Both the position numbers and the translations under genes were made by a program. Shown in pieces: positions 33,866 through 41,893 of a stretch of 64,000 nt of DNA (its first letter is position 1; every line of letters begins with the position of its first letter). Origin of the DNA: Accumulibacter sp. (lineage in GTDB: Bacteria > Pseudomonadota > Gammaproteobacteria > Burkholderiales > Rhodocyclaceae); assembly GCF_036625195.1 (NCBI RefSeq), contig NZ_JAZKUG010000001.1:2852001-2916000 (forward strand), given 5' to 3'. Below the pieces are notes generated by a model that ran no database searches, had not been told where the DNA came from, and saw only the letters and a list, made by a program, of their open reading frames with translations.

Positions 33866-35590
33866 ATGCGCACTTCACGGTTCTTTCTGTCAACGCTCAA
33901 GGAGGCGCCCGCTGACGCCGAGGTGGTGAGCCACAAGCTGATGCTGCGCGCCGGCATGATCAAACGGCTGGCGGGGGGCATCTACACCTGGATGCCGCTC
34001 GGCTTGCGCGTCGTGCGCAAGGTCGAGGCGATCGTCCGCGAAGAGATGGATCGCGCCGGTGCCATCGAGCTGTCGATGCCGGCCGTTCAACCGGGTGAGT
34101 TGTGGCAGGAGTCCGGGCGCTGGGAGAAGTACGGTCCCGAGCTTCTGCGCTGCAAGGATCGACACCAGCGGGATTTCGTCATCGGTCCGACGCACGAGGA
34201 GGTGATCACCGACGTCGTGCGTCGCGAGGTGAAGAGCTACCGACAACTGCCTCTCCACTTCTACCAGATCCAGGTCAAGTTCCGCGACGAGATCCGGCCC
34301 CGCTTCGGGGTCATGCGCGGGCGCGAGTTCCTGATGAAGGACGGTTACTCGTTTCACGCCAGCTTCGAGGACCTGCAGCGCGAGTACCGCAACATGTTCG
34401 CGACCTACACGCGCATCTTCGATCGCCTGGGTCTGAAGTTCCGCGCCGTCGCCGCCGACACCGGCTCGATTGGCGGTACCGGTTCGCACGAGTTCCACGT
34501 GCTTGCCGAATCGGGCGAGGACGCGCTGGCCTATTGTCCGCAATCCGATTACGCGGCCAACGTCGAACTGGCGGAGGCGCTGGCCCCGGCGGGCGACCGC
34601 CCGCCTGCCGGCAATCCGCTGCAGAAGGTGGCGACACCCGGTCGCACCCGCTGCGAGGACGTGGCCGATCTGCTGCGGGTCGCGCTGCACACGACGGTGA
34701 AGGCGATCGCAGTCGTCCTCGCCGGGAGCGAGACTGTCGCCGGTGGTTTTGCAATGATCCTGCTGCGCGGCGACCACAACCTGAACGAGCTGAAGGCGCA
34801 GAAGCTGCTCGGCGAATTCCGTTTCGCGCGCGACGACGAGATTCTGGCGGCGCTTGGCTGTCAACCCGGGTACATCGGTCCCGTCGGCATCAGCGGCATC
34901 GCCGTCCATGCCGACCGCAGCGTGGCAGCGATGGCTGACTTCGTCTGCGGCGCCAACGAGGCGGGGTATCACCTGACCGGAGTCAACTTCGCTCGCGACG
35001 TGCCGGAGCCGACGCAGGTCGGCGACCTGCGCAACGTTGTGGCCGGTGATCCGTCACCCGATGGCAAGGGTCGGCTGGAACTGTGTCGCGGCATCGAGGT
35101 CGGCCACATCTTCCAGTTGCGCAGAAAGTATGCCGAGGCGCTCAAGTGCAGCTTCCTCGACGAAGGGGGGCAGAGCCGCATCATGGAAATGGGTTGCTAT
35201 GGCATTGGCGTCACCCGCATCGTCGGAGCCGCCATCGAGCAGGGGCACGACGAGCGTGGCATCGTCTTCCCGGCAGCGATCGCGCCCTTTGCCGTGTGCA
35301 TCGTCCCGATGGGCTACGGCAAGAGTGCCACCGTCAGGGCGGCTGCCGATGCGCTCTACGCCGAACTGGTCGCTGCCGGTGTCGACGTGCTGCTCGATGA
35401 CCGCAACGAAAGACCGGGGGTGATGTTCGCCGAAATGGAACTGATCGGCGTTCCGCATCGTGTCGTCGTCGGCGAGCGCGGTCTCGCCGAGGGCCGCTTC
35501 GAGTACAAGGGACGCCTCGACAGCGAGCCGCGGATGGTCGCCATGGCCGAGATCGGCCGCTTCCTGCAGGACCGCCTGTGCGCTGCCTGA
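33866..35590 (+). CDS. proS: Prolyl-tRNA synthetase
   Basis: A 574-residue bacterial-type class II synthetase. Motif 1 is in the GMIKRLAGGIYTWMPLG area, motif 2 in FRDEIRPRFGVMRGREFLMKD (near 135-155), and motif 3 in GCYGIGVTRIVGA (near 445). The YbaK-like editing insertion lies between about 225 and 400 (including AIAVVLAG and GYIGPVGI). The C-terminal anticodon-binding domain ends the protein. The ATG at 33866 matches the usual MRTSRFFLSTLKEAP start; upstream codons are unlike the family. The next gene overlaps by 13 bp. Confidence 0.96.
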   Translation: MRTSRFFLSTLKEAPADAEVVSHKLMLRAGMIKRLAGGIYTWMPLGLRVVRKVEAIVREEMDRAGAIELSMPAVQPGELWQESGRWEKYGPELLRCKDRHQRDFVIGPTHEEVITDVVRREVKSYRQLPLHFYQIQVKFRDEIRPRFGVMRGREFLMKDGYSFHASFEDLQREYRNMFATYTRIFDRLGLKFRAVAADTGSIGGTGSHEFHVLAESGEDALAYCPQSDYAANVELAEALAPAGDRPPAGNPLQKVATPGRTRCEDVADLLRVALHTTVKAIAVVLAGSETVAGGFAMILLRGDHNLNELKAQKLLGEFRFARDDEILAALGCQPGYIGPVGISGIAVHADRSVAAMADFVCGANEAGYHLTGVNFARDVPEPTQVGDLRNVVAGDPSPDGKGRLELCRGIEVGHIFQLRRKYAEALKCSFLDEGGQSRIMEMGCYGIGVTRIVGAAIEQGHDERGIVFPAAIAPFAVCIVPMGYGKSATVRAAADALYAELVAAGVDVLLDDRNERPGVMFAEMELIGVPHRVVVGERGLAEGRFEYKGRLDSEPRMVAMAEIGRFLQDRLCAA

Positions 35591-36180
35591 TCGCTCTCGT
35601 CGCTCTGCTGTTGCCGCTGGCGGTGCACGCCGGCGCGCAGAAGTATGAGCCACTGTCGGCGAGCGTGCGGGCAGCCCTCTCGCGCACGGTGTCCGATCGT
35701 GCGCCGCCACGCAGTTCATTCACCGATTCGACCGAGGCCATCGGCTGGCTGAGCGAGATGTCGCAGCGGCTCGAGAAACGGATTCCTGATCGCGATGCAC
35801 GCCTGGACTTCCTGCGCGCCGTACATTACGAGGCGACGCGCGCCGGGCTCGACCCGCAACTGGTGCTTGGCCTGATTCAGGTCGAGAGCGGATTCAAGAA
35901 GTATGCCGTGTCGACTGCCGGCGCCCGCGGCTTCATGCAGGTGATGCCGTTCTGGGTCAAGCTCGTCGGTGGCAGCGAGGACAATCTCTTCCACCTGCGT
36001 ACCAACCTGCGTTACGGTTGCACGATTCTGCGTCACTACCTCGACATCGAACGGGGTGACCTCTACCGGGCGCTCGGCCGCTACAACGGCAGCCTCGGCC
36101 AGCCACAGTACCCGAACATGGTGCGCGCCGCCTGGCAGACGCACTGGAATTACAGCAAACGCAACCTGGCGATGCGCTGA
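35578..36180 (+). CDS. Lytic murein transglycosylase (SLT family)
   Basis: A 200-residue exported protein. It starts with GTG at 35578, inside the end of proS, giving a signal peptide (LIALVALLLPLAVHAG). The SLT/goose-lysozyme domain (about 75-190) has the catalytic Glu in IQVESGFKKYAVSTAGARG, followed by QVMPFW, the GSEDNLF area and ALGRYNGS. It cleaves glycan strands of peptidoglycan. Overlap with proS implies co-transcription. The end faces ffh, with a 10-bp inverted repeat around both stop codons. Confidence 0.9.
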   Translation: MRCLIALVALLLPLAVHAGAQKYEPLSASVRAALSRTVSDRAPPRSSFTDSTEAIGWLSEMSQRLEKRIPDRDARLDFLRAVHYEATRAGLDPQLVLGLIQVESGFKKYAVSTAGARGFMQVMPFWVKLVGGSEDNLFHLRTNLRYGCTILRHYLDIERGDLYRALGRYNGSLGQPQYPNMVRAAWQTHWNYSKRNLAMR

Positions 36181-36218
36181 CCCGCCATCCTGCCCCAGCT
36201 TCTGTTCCGTCAGCGCAT
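36172..36218. terminator. Inverted repeat spanning both stop codons of convergent genes
   Basis: ATGCGCTGAC at 36172-36181 and GTCAGCGCAT at 36209-36218 form a perfect 10-bp stem with a 27-base loop. The stem includes the last codons and stops of both the lytic transglycosylase and ffh. No T run follows, so it may be a bidirectional mRNA-end stabiliser rather than a true terminator. Confidence 0.45.
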
Positions 36219-37565
36219 TCCCGGCAGCATGCCCTTGAGGCCGCGCATCAGTTGCGCCATGCCGCCGCGCGAGAACTGCTTCATCATCTTCTGCGTCTGC
36301 TCGAACTGCTTCAGCAGACGGTTGAGCTCCTGCACCTGTACCCCGGCGCCGAGTGCGACGCGCCGCTTGCGCGAGGCCTTGAGCAACTCGGGGTGGCTGC
36401 GCTCGGCCGGCGTCATCGAGTTGATGATCCCCTCGATGCGTGCCACCGCCTTCTCCTCACCACCGGCGGGCAACTGACCGGCTGCCTGTGAGAACTGCGC
36501 CGGCAGTTTCTCGAGCATCGACGACAGCCCGCCCATCTTGCGCATCTGGCTGATCTGGTCCTTGAAATCATTTAGATCGAAGGTCTTGCCCGACTTCAGC
36601 TTGCGCGCGAACTCGATCGCCTTCTCTTCGTCGATACCCTTCTTGGCGTCCTCGATCAGCGACAGGACGTCGCCCATGCCGAGAATGCGCGAGGCCATGC
36701 GCTCGGGGTGGAAGGCCTCGATGCCGGTCAGCTTCTCGCCGACGCCGGCGTACTTGATCGGCCGCCCGGTGACGTGGCGGACCGACAGCGCGGCGCCGCC
36801 ACGCGCATCACCGTCGAGCTTGGTGAGGATGACCCCGGTCAGCGGCAAGGCTTCGTTGAAGGCGCGCGCGGTATTGATCGCATCCTGGCCCTGCATCGCG
36901 TCGACGACGAAGAGCGTCTCGATCGGCCGCATCGCCGCGTGCAGCTCGGCGATCTCGCGCATCATCGCCTCGTCGATCGACAGCCGGCCGGCGGTGTCGA
37001 CCAGCAGCACGTCGTGGTAGTGGCGCCGCGCCCAGTCGACCGCGTTGCGCGCGATGTCGACCGGCTTCTCGCTGGCCGTCGAGGGAAAGAAATCCGCCCC
37101 GGCCTGGCCGGCAACGGTCTTCAACTGCTCGATCGCGGCGGGCCGATAGACGTCGCAGGAGACGACCAGGACCTTCTTCTTCTGCGTCTCGCGCAGCAGC
37201 TTGGCCAGCTTGCCGACGGTGGTCGTCTTGCCCGATCCCTGCAGGCCGGCCATGAGGATGATCGCCGGTGGCTGCGTCGCCAGGTTGAGACCGGCGTGCG
37301 CTTCGCCCATCAACTGTGTCAGCTCGCGGTGCACGACGCCGACGAGCGCCTGCCCGGGGCTCAGCGAGCCGATGACTTCCTCGCCGACGGCCTTCTCCTT
37401 CACGGCGGCGATCAGGTGCCTGACCGCCGGCAGCGCGACGTCGGCTTCGAGCAGGGCGAGGCGGACCTCACGCAAGGCGTCGGCGATGTTGGACTCGGTC
37501 AGGCGTGCTTCACCGCGCAGCGTCTTCATGACGCGGGAAAGGCGTTGGGTCAGGTTGTCGAGCAT
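36210..37565 (-). CDS. ffh: Signal recognition particle protein Ffh
   Basis: A 451-residue SRP54 homologue that binds 4.5S RNA and signal sequences of membrane proteins. The N domain (1-90) is followed by the G domain with GLQGSGKTTTVGKLA (P-loop near 107), DVYRPAAIEQL, DTAGRL and TKLDGDARGG. The Met-rich M domain (about 295-451) ends with GGMAQLMRGLKGMLPGM. Length fits the family (about 450). It is divergent from the CcsA/YpjD-like gene with only 30 bp between the start codons, so the two promoters must overlap. Confidence 0.97.
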   Translation of the reverse strand: MLDNLTQRLSRVMKTLRGEARLTESNIADALREVRLALLEADVALPAVRHLIAAVKEKAVGEEVIGSLSPGQALVGVVHRELTQLMGEAHAGLNLATQPPAIILMAGLQGSGKTTTVGKLAKLLRETQKKKVLVVSCDVYRPAAIEQLKTVAGQAGADFFPSTASEKPVDIARNAVDWARRHYHDVLLVDTAGRLSIDEAMMREIAELHAAMRPIETLFVVDAMQGQDAINTARAFNEALPLTGVILTKLDGDARGGAALSVRHVTGRPIKYAGVGEKLTGIEAFHPERMASRILGMGDVLSLIEDAKKGIDEEKAIEFARKLKSGKTFDLNDFKDQISQMRKMGGLSSMLEKLPAQFSQAAGQLPAGGEEKAVARIEGIINSMTPAERSHPELLKASRKRRVALGAGVQVQELNRLLKQFEQTQKMMKQFSRGGMAQLMRGLKGMLPGMR

Positions 37566-37595
37566 CTGGATTCCGGCTTGGTGTAAACTCGAAAA

Positions 37596-38435
37596 ATGCC
37601 CGACATTCTACTGCACCTGCTGCCGCACGTCGTTTCGTCGCTGCTCTACGCCGCTCTCGGGATCCATTTCTGGCACACGCGCTGGCGCGAGACCGAGCGC
37701 TCGCTGGTGACGCTGCCGATGCAGCCGTGGGAGCGGGCAGCGATCGTCGTCGCGCTGCTGATCCAGGGTTTCGGTCTCTATCAGGGGGTCTTCGCTGGCG
37801 GCGGCATGCGCTTCTCGTTCAGCTACGCGCTGTCGTTGATGCTCTGGCTGGCGGTGCTGATCTACTGGCTGGAGAGCTTCCGTTCGCGCATGGACGGCCT
37901 GCAGCCGATGGTCCTGCCGCTCGCCGCCGCCGGCGCGGCGGCACCGGCGATCTTCCCGCAGTTGCGGGTCATCGGCCATGCCGGCGGTGCCGGGTTCCTC
38001 GTCCACTTTCTGGCAGCGATGCTCGCCTACAGCCTGTTCACGCTGTCGGCGCTGCACGCCGTCTTCATGGGTTTTGCCGAACGCAAGCTGCACCAGCGCT
38101 CGATGACCCGCAGCCTCGGCAGCCTGCCGCCGATCCTGACCATGGAGGCGCTGCTCTTCCGCATGATCACCGTCGCCTTCTGCCTGCTGACCGTCGCCTT
38201 GGTCAGCGGCGTGTGGTTCTCGGAGGAGATTTTCGGCAAGGCGGCGGCACTCGACCACAAGACGCTCTTTGCCTTCGCCTCGTGGGCTATCTTCGCCGCG
38301 CTGCTGGTCGGGCGTCGCGTCTATGGCTGGCGTGGGCGCATCGCGATGCGCTGGACCCTGGCCGGCTTCATGGTCCTGTTGCTGGCCTACATCGGCAGCC
38401 GCTTCGTCGTCGAAGTCGTGCTCGGCCGCATCTGA
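37596..38435 (+). CDS. CcsA/YpjD-type cytochrome assembly membrane protein
   Basis: A 279-residue protein with eight predicted helices. The cytochrome c assembly core (PF01578) is seen in HFLAAMLAYSLFTLSALHAV with its conserved His, then LMTMEALLFRMI-type and VWFSEEIFG segments, and LDHKTLFAFASWAIFAALL carrying the last His. Members near ffh are annotated YpjD; function is thought to be heme or electron-related but is not established. The placement next to ffh is typical for betaproteobacteria (recollection). Confidence 0.88.
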   Translation: MPDILLHLLPHVVSSLLYAALGIHFWHTRWRETERSLVTLPMQPWERAAIVVALLIQGFGLYQGVFAGGGMRFSFSYALSLMLWLAVLIYWLESFRSRMDGLQPMVLPLAAAGAAAPAIFPQLRVIGHAGGAGFLVHFLAAMLAYSLFTLSALHAVFMGFAERKLHQRSMTRSLGSLPPILTMEALLFRMITVAFCLLTVALVSGVWFSEEIFGKAAALDHKTLFAFASWAIFAALLVGRRVYGWRGRIAMRWTLAGFMVLLLAYIGSRFVVEVVLGRI

Positions 38436-38542
38436 GAGGTTGTGAAGAAATCGTCTCCAGCAGGCCGAGATGCAGGGAATCGGCGGTTGAGCGATGCCGC
38501 ACGGCGATCGCGCGGTCGATTCAACCCCCGCTGCTGAGTGCG

Positions 38543-39445
38543 ATGGCCTTCCGTCTGCCGCCGATGCATGCGCTCGAGGCTTTCGAATCAGCCGCCCGCC
38601 ACCAGTCCTTCGTCAAGGCGGCCGAGGATCTCTGTGTCACGCAGTCGGCAGTCAGCCATCGCATCAGGCAGCTCGAGGACGATCTCGGCGTGCGGCTCTT
38701 CCTGCGCCTGAACCGGAACATCGTCCTGACGCCAGCGGGCGAGGCCTACCTCGCCAGCATCCGCGGCGCCCTCGCCGACATCGAAAGCGCGACGCGCGTC
38801 ATCGCCCACGGCGCACGGCACGAACTGCGCGTCAGCGTGGCACCGGCGATCGGCAGCAAGTGGCTGGTCAGTCGCCTGGCCGATTTCCAGCGCCAGTACC
38901 CGGCAGTCGACCTGATTCTTTCCACGTCGACCCAGCTCGGCAACATCCGCTCGGGCGAGGTCGACCTCGCGGTGCGCTATGGTGACGGCCGCTGGCCGGG
39001 TCTGGAGAGTTTCAAGATGTCGGACGAGGTCCTGGTGACAGTCTGCAGCCCCGCCTACCCGGCCAGCGTCGGCGGACTCGGCGAGCCCGCGCAGCTCCTT
39101 CGTGCCCGGCTGCTGCACCACCCGATCCTGCCCTGGCGCCCCTGGCTCGAGGCCGCCGGTCTCGACTGGCCGGAGCCGGCGGGCGGTGTCCGCTTTGACG
39201 ATGCCGTGATGATGATCGAAGCGGCAGCGGCAGGTCACGGCGTTGCCCTGTGCCCGCGCCGCCTGGTCGAGTCGCAGCTGGCGGCGGGCAGCCTGATCCA
39301 GCCCTTCGCCGTGGCAGCGCTCGATCGCGGCTACCACGTGCTGCTCGCGCCCGATGGCTCGTCGCGGCCGTGGGTGATGGCCTTCGTCCGCTGGTTGCTG
39401 GCGGCGGCGCAAGCCGGGCCCCAGGCCAGCGGCGGCACGGCGTAG
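38543..39445 (+). CDS. LysR-type regulator (GcvA-like)
   Basis: A 300-residue LysR regulator. The N-terminal winged helix has LPPMHALEAFESAARHQSFVKAAEDLCVTQSAVSHRIRQLEDDLGVRLF, and the effector domain starts about residue 90 with LRVSVAPAIGSKWLVSRL. The helix-turn-helix wording (LxPLxALxAFEAAARHLSF) is that of the GcvA subgroup. No divergently transcribed target is adjacent, so the regulated genes are unknown. ATG at 38543; the open frame upstream overlaps the ccsA-like gene in another frame and is not coding. Confidence 0.92.
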   Translation: MAFRLPPMHALEAFESAARHQSFVKAAEDLCVTQSAVSHRIRQLEDDLGVRLFLRLNRNIVLTPAGEAYLASIRGALADIESATRVIAHGARHELRVSVAPAIGSKWLVSRLADFQRQYPAVDLILSTSTQLGNIRSGEVDLAVRYGDGRWPGLESFKMSDEVLVTVCSPAYPASVGGLGEPAQLLRARLLHHPILPWRPWLEAAGLDWPEPAGGVRFDDAVMMIEAAAAGHGVALCPRRLVESQLAAGSLIQPFAVAALDRGYHVLLAPDGSSRPWVMAFVRWLLAAAQAGPQASGGTA

Positions 39446-39621
39446 CGCCGCGGCCGGCCCGCTCGCGCGGCGACGCGCGCTGCCCGTCGGCCGACGGTGA
39501 TCCTCCCGGCGGCAAGGCGGCCGGCATGAATCCGGCTCATCCTCGCACGCAGTCTTTTCGTTTGTCAGGCTCGCCGGCGGCTGCGATGCTGTGCGCTCGA
39601 CAGTCAACGCGGGAGAAGGCA

Positions 39622-40554
39622 ATGAGCGGCGAAGATCAGGATGGCTGGATCTGGCTCGACGGTGAGTTCGTTCCCTGGCGCGAAGCCCGGGTGCATGTGC
39701 TGACGCACTCGCTGCATTATGGCCTGGGCGTTTTCGAGGGCATTCGCGCCTACGCGACGGCCAGCGGGCCGGCGATCTTCAGGCTCGACGAGCACCTGCA
39801 GCGGCTCTTCGAATCGGCGCACATCCTCGGCCTGACGCATGACTTCGATCGTGCGACGCTCGCCGACTCCTGTCGGCGGATCATCGCCCGCAATCGTCTC
39901 GCCGCCGGCTACATCCGGCCGTTGCTCTTCCTCGGCGCCGAGAAGGTCGGTCTCGACCCGGTCGGCGCGCGCGTGCATGCCACGATCGCCGCTTGGCCGT
40001 GGCGCACCCATCTCGGCGAGCGGGCGCTCGACGATGGCATCCGCGTCCGCGTCTCGTCCTTCGCGCGGCACCACGTCAATGTCCAGATGTGCCGGGCGAA
40101 GTCGGTGTCGACCTACACCAACTCGATCCTTGCCAGCCGCGAGGCGCGCGCCGACGGCTACGACGACGCGCTGCTGCTCGACACCGCCGGCTTCGTCGCC
40201 GAGGGCGCCAGCGCCAATCTCTTCCTCGTGCGGCAGGGGACGCTGCTCGAGCCGGAGGTCACGTCGGCACTCGACGGCATCACCCGCCGCAGCATCATCG
40301 AAATCGCCGGCGACATGGGTCTGCCGGTGCGGTCACGGCGCATCACGCGCGACGAACTCTACTGTGCCGACGAAGTCCTGCTCACCGGGACCGCCGCCGA
40401 GATCACGCCGGTGGTCGAGGTCGACCGGCGGCGGGTCAGCGATGGACGCCCGGGGCCACTGACGCGGGAGTTGCAACGCCGCTACTTCGATTGCGTGCAC
40501 GGACGCGACGCGGCGCGGGGCGCGTGGCTGACGCCGGTCGTCGAGCACGGGTAG
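39622..40554 (+). CDS. ilvE: Branched-chain amino-acid aminotransferase
   Basis: A 310-residue class IV PLP enzyme. WIWLDGEFVPWREARVHVLTHSLHYG at the N-terminus, GVFEGIRAY near 37-45 and the PLP Lys in RAKSVSTYTNS (near 158) are all present, as are AEGASANLF and DGITRRSIIEIA. It catalyses the last step of Leu, Ile and Val synthesis. The ATG has a GGGAGAAGG site. Residues around GTAAEITPV near the C-terminus are typical of the family. It stands alone without other ilv genes. Confidence 0.94.
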   Translation: MSGEDQDGWIWLDGEFVPWREARVHVLTHSLHYGLGVFEGIRAYATASGPAIFRLDEHLQRLFESAHILGLTHDFDRATLADSCRRIIARNRLAAGYIRPLLFLGAEKVGLDPVGARVHATIAAWPWRTHLGERALDDGIRVRVSSFARHHVNVQMCRAKSVSTYTNSILASREARADGYDDALLLDTAGFVAEGASANLFLVRQGTLLEPEVTSALDGITRRSIIEIAGDMGLPVRSRRITRDELYCADEVLLTGTAAEITPVVEVDRRRVSDGRPGPLTRELQRRYFDCVHGRDAARGAWLTPVVEHG

Positions 40555-40584
40555 GTGCCGGCCGGTCGACGCGGGAGCCGGTCG

Positions 40585-41064
40585 TCAGCCGGGCGGCACT
40601 GCGAGGACCGGCTCGCAGCAGACTTCGCAGCGCACCGAATTGGCGATGAAGCACTCGTCGTGCGCCGCGTGATGCATCTGGCGGATTTCCTCGTCGGTCG
40701 GCAGGCGATCGCCGGAGAACTGCACCGCCGGTCGCAGGGTGACGCGCGTCATCGCCAGTCTGCCGTCGCTGTTGCGGCCCATGACCCCGCTGGGTTGGTC
40801 GCTGTAGCGGTCGACGCGATGGCCGCGGCCGGCGGCGATGGCGAGGAACCAGAGCAGGTGGCAACTGGCGAGCGAGGCGACGAAAGCTTCTTCCGGGTCT
40901 ACCGCCGCCGCGTCGGAGTAGGGCAGCGGCACGACATGCGGCGACGATGAAGCCGCCAGCTCGATACCGCCGTCGAAGCGCAACAGGTGGCGGCGGCTGT
41001 AGCGGTTGTCGACGAAAGCCTGTTCGCTGCGCAGCCAGAGGACCTCGGCGGAATACTCGGCCAT
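40585..41064 (-). CDS. OsmC family protein
   Basis: A 159-residue OsmC-like protein, distinct from the one at 31333. EAFVASLASCHLLWFLAIAAGRG carries one Cys (near 68), and the expected second Cys is found in SVRCEVCCEPV near 145-150. HEC-type hydroperoxide reductases fit. AHDECFIANSV precedes it. First of two minus-strand genes; the second lies upstream by 16 bp. Substrate unknown. Confidence 0.88.
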   Translation of the reverse strand: MAEYSAEVLWLRSEQAFVDNRYSRRHLLRFDGGIELAASSSPHVVPLPYSDAAAVDPEEAFVASLASCHLLWFLAIAAGRGHRVDRYSDQPSGVMGRNSDGRLAMTRVTLRPAVQFSGDRLPTDEEIRQMHHAAHDECFIANSVRCEVCCEPVLAVPPG

Positions 41065-41080
41065 GCTGGATTCCTCCCGT

Positions 41081-41716
41081 TCAGGCGAAGAGGTCGATGG
41101 CGGCGGCCGGCGCATCGCCAGTCGTCGCCGCGACCCCGGCATAGGCAGCGACCGTCGCCGCGCCGGCCGGCCTGCTGTCGGCTGCCGCCGCGGTGCCGGC
41201 CGTCCCGTCGCGCCGTAGCGCCAGTTCCATGCTCGCCTGCATCGCCATCCGCGTCGCCATGGCCGCGACCTGCCGATCCTGCGGCGAGGGGTCCGCCGGG
41301 GCCAGTGCCGCAGCGCGGATGCGCGCCGCCTTGTCAAGGGTCTCCTCGGGGCTGCGCCCGGGTGAGGTGTCGATGGCGACCTCGCCGCCGACGGCGTAGC
41401 GTTGGCCGTCGGGCCCGATGGCGTAGCTGAAGCTGGCGCCGCTGCGCACCAGACTGCCGCCGGCGGCGACATGCGCCATCTCGTGCGCGCGCACCTGGCG
41501 GTCGCTCCGTTGCAGGCTCTGCAGGCGCTGGCGGTCGGCCTCGGAGAGCTGGCCTTTCTCCTGCCCGCCGGCGGCAGCAACCGGCGGCCCGTCGGCCGTC
41601 GCTTCGCCCGCTGGCGCGCCATCGGCCGCAGCCACGCCGGCACCGGTGCGCGCCGGCAGCGGGCGGGTCGGGAACGACGGCGCGGTCGAGACCGCCGATG
41701 ACAGGGAAGCGATCAT
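41081..41716 (-). CDS. SprA-related putative metalloprotease (CJM1_0395 family)
   Basis: A 211-residue protein. After an Ala/Pro-rich, disordered first half comes VRAHEMAHVAAGG, an HExxH zinc-peptidase motif (near 78-82), followed by SGASFSYAIGPDGQRYAVGGEV, the marker block of the SprA-related putative metalloprotease family. No signal peptide is visible. The tail is Ala-rich. Whether it is an active protease is not known. Promoter and start share the intergenic region with the divergent sigma-54 regulator. Confidence 0.85.
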   Translation of the reverse strand: MIASLSSAVSTAPSFPTRPLPARTGAGVAAADGAPAGEATADGPPVAAAGGQEKGQLSEADRQRLQSLQRSDRQVRAHEMAHVAAGGSLVRSGASFSYAIGPDGQRYAVGGEVAIDTSPGRSPEETLDKAARIRAAALAPADPSPQDRQVAAMATRMAMQASMELALRRDGTAGTAAAADSRPAGAATVAAYAGVAATTGDAPAAAIDLFA

Positions 41717-41837
41717 GCGGGATTCAGATTTGGCCGGACGAGAAGCGAAGTATAGGCGGTCTGTGCTGCGCTTGCGCGGCGACAGGCTGTGCGGGCAGGC
41801 GGATTCCGCACGCCGGGCGGGCCCGGATCACCCGCCG

Positions 41838-41865
41838 TTTGTCGCTTCGCTCGCCCGAGTATAAG
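41838..41865 (+). promoter_or_regulatory. Possible sigma-70 promoter of the CARF-like sigma-54 regulator
   Basis: TTTGTC at 41838-41843, a 16-bp spacer and TATAAG at 41860-41865, 29 bp before the ATG at 41894. The -35 is weak. This would give low, constitutive expression of the regulator, as expected for a bacterial enhancer-binding protein. Confidence 0.4.
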
Positions 41866-41893
41866 ATTGCTTGTCTTGTAGAAGAAAACTTCC

